A stretch of 64,000 nucleotides of DNA. Origin: Firmicutes bacterium CAG:460 (GTDB lineage: Bacteria; Bacillota_I; Bacilli_A; RF39; UBA660). Positions 59,960 through 64,000 of the stretch are shown here, in pieces (position 1 is the first letter of the stretch; each line of letters starts with the position of its first letter). Both the position numbers and the translations under genes were made by a program. The notes under the pieces were generated by a model, which was not told the origin of the DNA, made no database searches, and was given only the letters and a program-made list of their open reading frames with translations. The DNA lies in contig FR899762.1 of assembly GCA_000437355.1 (NCBI GenBank), forward strand, positions 1-64,000, written 5' to 3'.

Positions 59960-62900
59960 TTACTTTCCTGTTATGCTAAAAAATTTATCAAAGAAATCTA
60001 ATAATTTATCAATTACTTTGTTTTTCTTTTCTTGTCTATCATTTGTTGGAGTAAACATATTCATTGGAGGAAGTAGTGTAGATACTTCAGTTCCATTAGT
60101 TTCCACTCTTCCTTGTTCAAATGATTTTTGAATAAAATTATAAGTTTCCTCTTTATTTAAATTTTCATCAGCTATTATCTTATCTAACTGTTCTTTCTTT
60201 TTACTATTCATAAATGTTTCAAAATCAACATATACATTTGAATCTTGGTCTAAAGAATCAATAAATGCCATAATTAAGTCTTTTTTATTTCTTAAATCTG
60301 GACTAGCCATTATAGCTTTTTGAATGCTTACAAGTATTTCTTTATCTTCCATATTTGAGTCATAATACTTTTTAACTAATGCTAAGATGTAATCAATATT
60401 AACTTCAATTGACTTAATTAATTCCATTTCAAATACAACATCTTCTGTAACATCCGTTTTTTCTCTTTTTGCTTTATTTCTGAATTCATTATAAAGTTCT
60501 ATGTATATGCTGTGATAATCCTGTTTATCCCTTTCATTGATTAATTCTTCATTTTCGAATTCATCGAATGATGATAAGATATTAGTAACTTTTAATATCG
60601 CACCGTATAGTTTTATAAATTCTTTTTGTTCTGTTTCGCTTTGCATTAATTCCCCTGGTGCAAATTTTGAAGTTAACTTTTCAACTAAAGATTTATACCC
60701 TTCAAAGGTTTTACCATTTTCATCTTTATATCCAAAGTAGTAATCTTTATATGGTTTTAAAAGTACAATACCATGTGCATTCTCATCACCAAATTTTGCA
60801 AGTGCTTCATTAAGTCTATTTTCTAAGTTTCTAAATGAGACTATATTACCATATGTTTTAACACTATTTAAGATTCTATTTGTTCTTGAAAACGCTTGAA
60901 TTAATCCGTGCCATTTTAAGCTTTTGTCAACCCATAATGTATTTAATGTTTTAGCATCAAATCCTGTTAAAAACATATTAGCTACAATCAATATATCAAT
61001 TTCCCTATTTTTCATTCTTAAAGAAACATCTTTATAATAATTTTGGAATTTTTCTGATGATGTATCATAACTTGTTCCAAACATGTTGTTATAATCTTTG
61101 ATTGCATTTTCAAGAAATGTTCTATCATCAGTACTTAGTGCTTCGGTTGATTCTGAATTTTCATCAATTACTCCATCTTCTTCATTAACACCATAAGAGT
61201 ATATTAAAGCAACTTTTAGATTACTATTCTTAAAATCTAATTGTTTTTTAAATTCTGAGTAATACTCTTTAGCCATTTTAATATTTGATACTGCAAATAT
61301 AGAGTTAAAACCATTAATATTCTTTTTTGATTTAATTTCTACTGTATTTTGTCTTTTAGCTACTTCTTTAACATTATCTAGAGTCGAATAAACATAACTT
61401 TCAGATGTCTTTGTTTTTGTGGAAAAATGTTCTATTATGTAATTTGTAATTGAACTTATACGCTTTTGATTATCAAATAGTTTTTCTTCATCTATATTAT
61501 ATATTTTTTCATCTTTTACATCATCTGATATATTTGTTCCACCAACATATTCATATCTAAATGGTAATACGTTTTTGTCTGCTATTGCATTTACGATTGT
61601 ATAAGTATGTAATCTTTTTCCAAAAATTTGATCAGTTGTTTCAGAAATACCTTTTATTGTTCTAGCATTTTCTGGGAATATTGGTGTTCCTGTAAATCCA
61701 AACAAATAATATTTTTTAAATTTTTTAATAATTGCTTTGTGCATATCTCCGAATTGAGATCTGTGACATTCATCAAATATAAATACTACATGTTTATCAA
61801 ATACATCACTATTTTCATTTTTCTTAATAAATTGAGATAACTTTTGTATTGTAGTTATTATTATTTTTGCATTAGGGTCATTTAATTGTTCTTCTAATAC
61901 TTTAGTTGATGTATTAGAGTTAGCAGCTCCTTCTTTAAATCTATCATATTCTTTCATTGTTTGATAGTCTAAGTCTTTTCTATCTACAACAAATAATACT
62001 TTATCAATAAAATCTAATTTGCTAGCAAGTTGAGATGTTTTAAAAGATGTTAGTGTTTTTCCCGAACCGGTTGTATGCCAAATATATCCACCAGATTTAA
62101 TAGTTCCATAGAATTTATTATTGTATGCTATGGTTATTCTATTTAAAATCTTTTCAGTAGCAACTATTTGGTAAGGTCGCATTACTAATAATTCTTCTTC
62201 AGAAGTAAATACACAATACTTAGTTAAAATATTTAATAATGTATGTTTAGTAAAGAAAGTTTTAGCAAAATCAATTAAATCTGTTATCCCATTATTTTTT
62301 TGATCTGCCCAATATGAGGTAAATTCAAATGAATTAGATTTCTTTTTCTTTTGATTATTGATATGAAATTCCCTTGTAGTATTTGAATAATACTTAGTTA
62401 ATGTTCCATTTGAAATAACAAATATTTGGACAAAGTTATATAATCCAGAACCTGCCCAGAATGAATCTCTTTGATATCTTTCTATTTGATTGAAAGCTTC
62501 TCTTAAATCTACTCCTCTTTTCTTTAATTCAATATGAACCAAAGGAAGACCATTAACTAAAATAGTTACATCATATCTGTTATCATAATTTCCATCATTA
62601 TTAACATATTGATTTAATACTTGAAGATTATTGTTATGAATATTATTCTTATCTATTAAGTAAATATTTTTCTTTTCACCTGAATCAAGTGTTATCTCTT
62701 GTTTATAATCTTCTTGAATCAATCTTGTTTTTTCAATAATATAATCATTTTTATTAGCAATAACTTTAGTAAAGAAATTATCCCATTCTCCATCGGTGAA
62801 TCTATAATTATTTAATTTCTCTAATTGTTTTCTTAAATTAAGAATCAATTCATTTTCTGAATGTATATTTAATCTTTCATAGCCTTGTTCAACTAAAGTT

Positions 62901-63022
62901 TTAATTAATTCTTTTTCAAGAGCATCTTCGCTTTGAAAAGATTTTGATTCTCTATTTAATCCTTTGTATTCAGCTAATACTGTTGAATTATCATTTTCAC
63001 TTATTAAACCTATACTACTCAT
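59960..63022 (-). CDS. hsdR: Type I restriction endonuclease subunit R
   Basis: 1020 residues. Nuclease domain: D151 and E165-x-K167 (YDVTILVNGLPLVHIELKKRG), then QIERYQRDSFW. SF2 motor: TGSGKT at 318-323, VVDRKDLD, ITTIQKL, DECH at 417-420, FGFTGTPIF, and later ANMFLTGFDAKTLNTLWVDKSL and LIQAFSRTNRI. The C-terminus is helical. AAGGAG precedes the ATG, and the start overlaps the upstream gene by 8 bp. hsdM and hsdS are not within the window; they may lie to the right. R subunits cut DNA after translocation when their site is unmethylated. Confidence 0.95.
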   Translation of the reverse strand: MSSIGLISENDNSTVLAEYKGLNRESKSFQSEDALEKELIKTLVEQGYERLNIHSENELILNLRKQLEKLNNYRFTDGEWDNFFTKVIANKNDYIIEKTRLIQEDYKQEITLDSGEKKNIYLIDKNNIHNNNLQVLNQYVNNDGNYDNRYDVTILVNGLPLVHIELKKRGVDLREAFNQIERYQRDSFWAGSGLYNFVQIFVISNGTLTKYYSNTTREFHINNQKKKKSNSFEFTSYWADQKNNGITDLIDFAKTFFTKHTLLNILTKYCVFTSEEELLVMRPYQIVATEKILNRITIAYNNKFYGTIKSGGYIWHTTGSGKTLTSFKTSQLASKLDFIDKVLFVVDRKDLDYQTMKEYDRFKEGAANSNTSTKVLEEQLNDPNAKIIITTIQKLSQFIKKNENSDVFDKHVVFIFDECHRSQFGDMHKAIIKKFKKYYLFGFTGTPIFPENARTIKGISETTDQIFGKRLHTYTIVNAIADKNVLPFRYEYVGGTNISDDVKDEKIYNIDEEKLFDNQKRISSITNYIIEHFSTKTKTSESYVYSTLDNVKEVAKRQNTVEIKSKKNINGFNSIFAVSNIKMAKEYYSEFKKQLDFKNSNLKVALIYSYGVNEEDGVIDENSESTEALSTDDRTFLENAIKDYNNMFGTSYDTSSEKFQNYYKDVSLRMKNREIDILIVANMFLTGFDAKTLNTLWVDKSLKWHGLIQAFSRTNRILNSVKTYGNIVSFRNLENRLNEALAKFGDENAHGIVLLKPYKDYYFGYKDENGKTFEGYKSLVEKLTSKFAPGELMQSETEQKEFIKLYGAILKVTNILSSFDEFENEELINERDKQDYHSIYIELYNEFRNKAKREKTDVTEDVVFEMELIKSIEVNIDYILALVKKYYDSNMEDKEILVSIQKAIMASPDLRNKKDLIMAFIDSLDQDSNVYVDFETFMNSKKKEQLDKIIADENLNKEETYNFIQKSFEQGRVETNGTEVSTLLPPMNMFTPTNDRQEKKNKVIDKLLDFFDKFFSITGK

Positions 63023-64000
63023 CTTTACACTCCTTATTTTGTTCTTGATATTCTAAATAACACGCTACATTAACAAGTAATTTTATTTCTTTAAAAGTCA
63101 TATCATACGGTTTTATAACTACCCATTTTTTAGCAAATTCTTTTGAAAAAGCTTCAGCTTGAATTAATCCCCACTCTATATCGCCATATCCATCATCATT
63201 TAAATAACAAAATATTTTTTCTAATTGGTAATGCATCATCTGGTGGGCTTTTGGTCTACTATATAAAAGTGTATCACATAAACTATAAATACCATCGCAA
63301 TCATATTTATCAACCGCATCGCATAAATCAGGGATAATCTTTTTAATTTGATTTCTAAATAGTTCAACATTATTTCTGTTTTCTGCAAAAGTCAAATTAC
63401 ATTCTAAATCATCAATTAATTCGTCAATATTGTAATGTTCCAAATATCTTTCGTCTAAAATTGTCACAATTTCTTTCAAAATAGATAAGTCATCTTGATT
63501 TCGATTTACTTTATGTTTCTTTTTCTCATTTTTAAATTCTTCAACAATTGAATTATATTTATTTATTATTAGTTCCAATTTATAATACTTATTTTTAACA
63601 TATTGTTTCAAATCTTCAAAATCTAAACATATATGAGATGTGTCCCTTTTATTGCTATAAATTTGGACACCAATTGGATTTTTATAGTCACAATGAAATT
63701 GCAAAGTACTACTTAATAAATATGGTGAATATTGTATTTCATTTTGAATCCTATTTGGTATAGACCAAGATGTTTCAGCAGGATGCGCAAATACTAACGA
63801 TCTTAAATATTCATAAAACTGATCATCGGCAGCATTTTTGCTATTCCTGTAATTCTCATATTCTTCAATGTTTTTGAAAATTTCATAATCTTTTGTATAT
63901 TTATAAAAAATATTTTCTTTATTAGAACAATCAATTTTTAAAGAATTGGACACTTGATAAATTGCATCTTTAATTATACTGACATGTACAAAGAATAAAA
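63015..64000 (-). CDS. Unknown protein of the type I restriction locus (start beyond window)
   Basis: At least 328 residues visible. GTG 63953 is the first start codon in frame, but it has no ribosome site and the frame is open to the right edge, so the true start is probably beyond 64000. Contents: SLVFAHPAETSWSIPNRIQNEIQYSPYLLSSTLQFHC, CLDFEDLKQYVKNKYYKLELIINKYNSIVEEF, and near the end QAEAFSKEFAKKWVVIKPYDMTFKEIKLLVN. It is rich in helices and has several Cys, without a recognised domain. It overlaps hsdR by 8 bp and is translated just before it. It is not an HsdS (no duplicated target-recognition regions visible). Confidence 0.7.
   Translation of the reverse strand, partial: LFFVHVSIIKDAIYQVSNSLKIDCSNKENIFYKYTKDYEIFKNIEEYENYRNSKNAADDQFYEYLRSLVFAHPAETSWSIPNRIQNEIQYSPYLLSSTLQFHCDYKNPIGVQIYSNKRDTSHICLDFEDLKQYVKNKYYKLELIINKYNSIVEEFKNEKKKHKVNRNQDDLSILKEIVTILDERYLEHYNIDELIDDLECNLTFAENRNNVELFRNQIKKIIPDLCDAVDKYDCDGIYSLCDTLLYSRPKAHQMMHYQLEKIFCYLNDDGYGDIEWGLIQAEAFSKEFAKKWVVIKPYDMTFKEIKLLVNVACYLEYQEQNKECKDE

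Noticed and set aside
1..64000. CRISPR array, rRNA genes or insertion sequences
   Set aside because: No regularly spaced repeats, no rRNA-like sequence and no transposase or integrase-like protein was seen.
1..64000. Mycoplasma-type genetic code (TGA as Trp)
   Set aside because: TGA ends several genes in ATGA overlaps (for example at 19008 and 47795), and conserved Trp positions use TGG.

Overview
The window comes from a strongly AT-rich, low-GC Gram-positive bacterium with standard-code genes: TGA is used as a stop and Trp is TGG, so this is not the Mycoplasma code. The rlmB-sigma-secE-nusG order at 50.8-53.0 kb is the Bacilli arrangement. MurE carries the DNPR motif typical of meso-DAP ligases, so a peptidoglycan wall is expected. 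SipW-type signal peptides, InlB-type B-repeats and many small XRE regulators fit a host-associated member of the Bacilli, perhaps an uncultured gut lineage near Erysipelotrichales/RF39. That placement is inference; no rRNA gene is present.

Layout. 1-7.5 kb: a partial secreted protein, a small XRE regulator, trxB-lgt, uvrA and an Asn-rich membrane-anchored protein. 7.5-19.8 kb: a 15-gene minus-strand operon for a Tad-like pilus or secretion machine (TadA, TadB, TadC, a TadZ-like protein, two CpaB/RcpC, pilin-like and TadE-like pairs, two VirB2-like proteins, a large Cys-rich secreted protein with a thioester-domain-like N-terminus, and a membrane-anchored partner). It has a promoter at its head and a second strong promoter just before the pilin-like genes. 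19.8-29.5 kb: mostly small uncharacterised genes, a catalytically degenerate phosphoesterase, a B3/4 protein, a lipoprotein cyclophilin, uppP and a GNAT-MazG fusion. 29.6-32.1 kb: a NitT/TauT-type ABC importer. 32.1-34.2 kb: an XRE+BRO cassette flanked by direct repeats of one terminator, then a decayed gene. 34.4-37.5 kb: two small membrane proteins, an MnmM homologue, and a SipW-type protein with dockerin and B-repeat domains facing an XRE regulator across a palindromic operator region.

37.5-38.0 kb is the most unusual part. It holds a 36-residue hydrophobic peptide gene inside a highly structured transcript. Its 5' UTR and 3' end can form a 27-bp helix, its ribosome site is sequestered, and a convergent antisense RNA with its own promoter and terminator overlaps its 3' end. 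I interpret this as a candidate type I toxin-antitoxin locus of unrecognised family.

38.1-49.5 kb: murE, XRE, CYTH, tRNA-Gly, a rhodanese/thioredoxin pair, an XRE membrane regulator with a MacB-like ABC transporter, an SDR and a secreted nuclease. 49.7-55.6 kb: a glycosyltransferase with an apparent ATT start, nusG-secE-sigma-rlmB, tRNA-Thr, a YtqA-like radical SAM protein, CinA-C and a DUF362 protein. 55.6-64 kb: a defence island with a 21-residue peptide gene, a gene remnant, an unknown membrane protein, a nuclease+SMC-like ATPase pair (Lamassu/ABC-3C-like) and a type I restriction subunit with an unknown overlapping partner.
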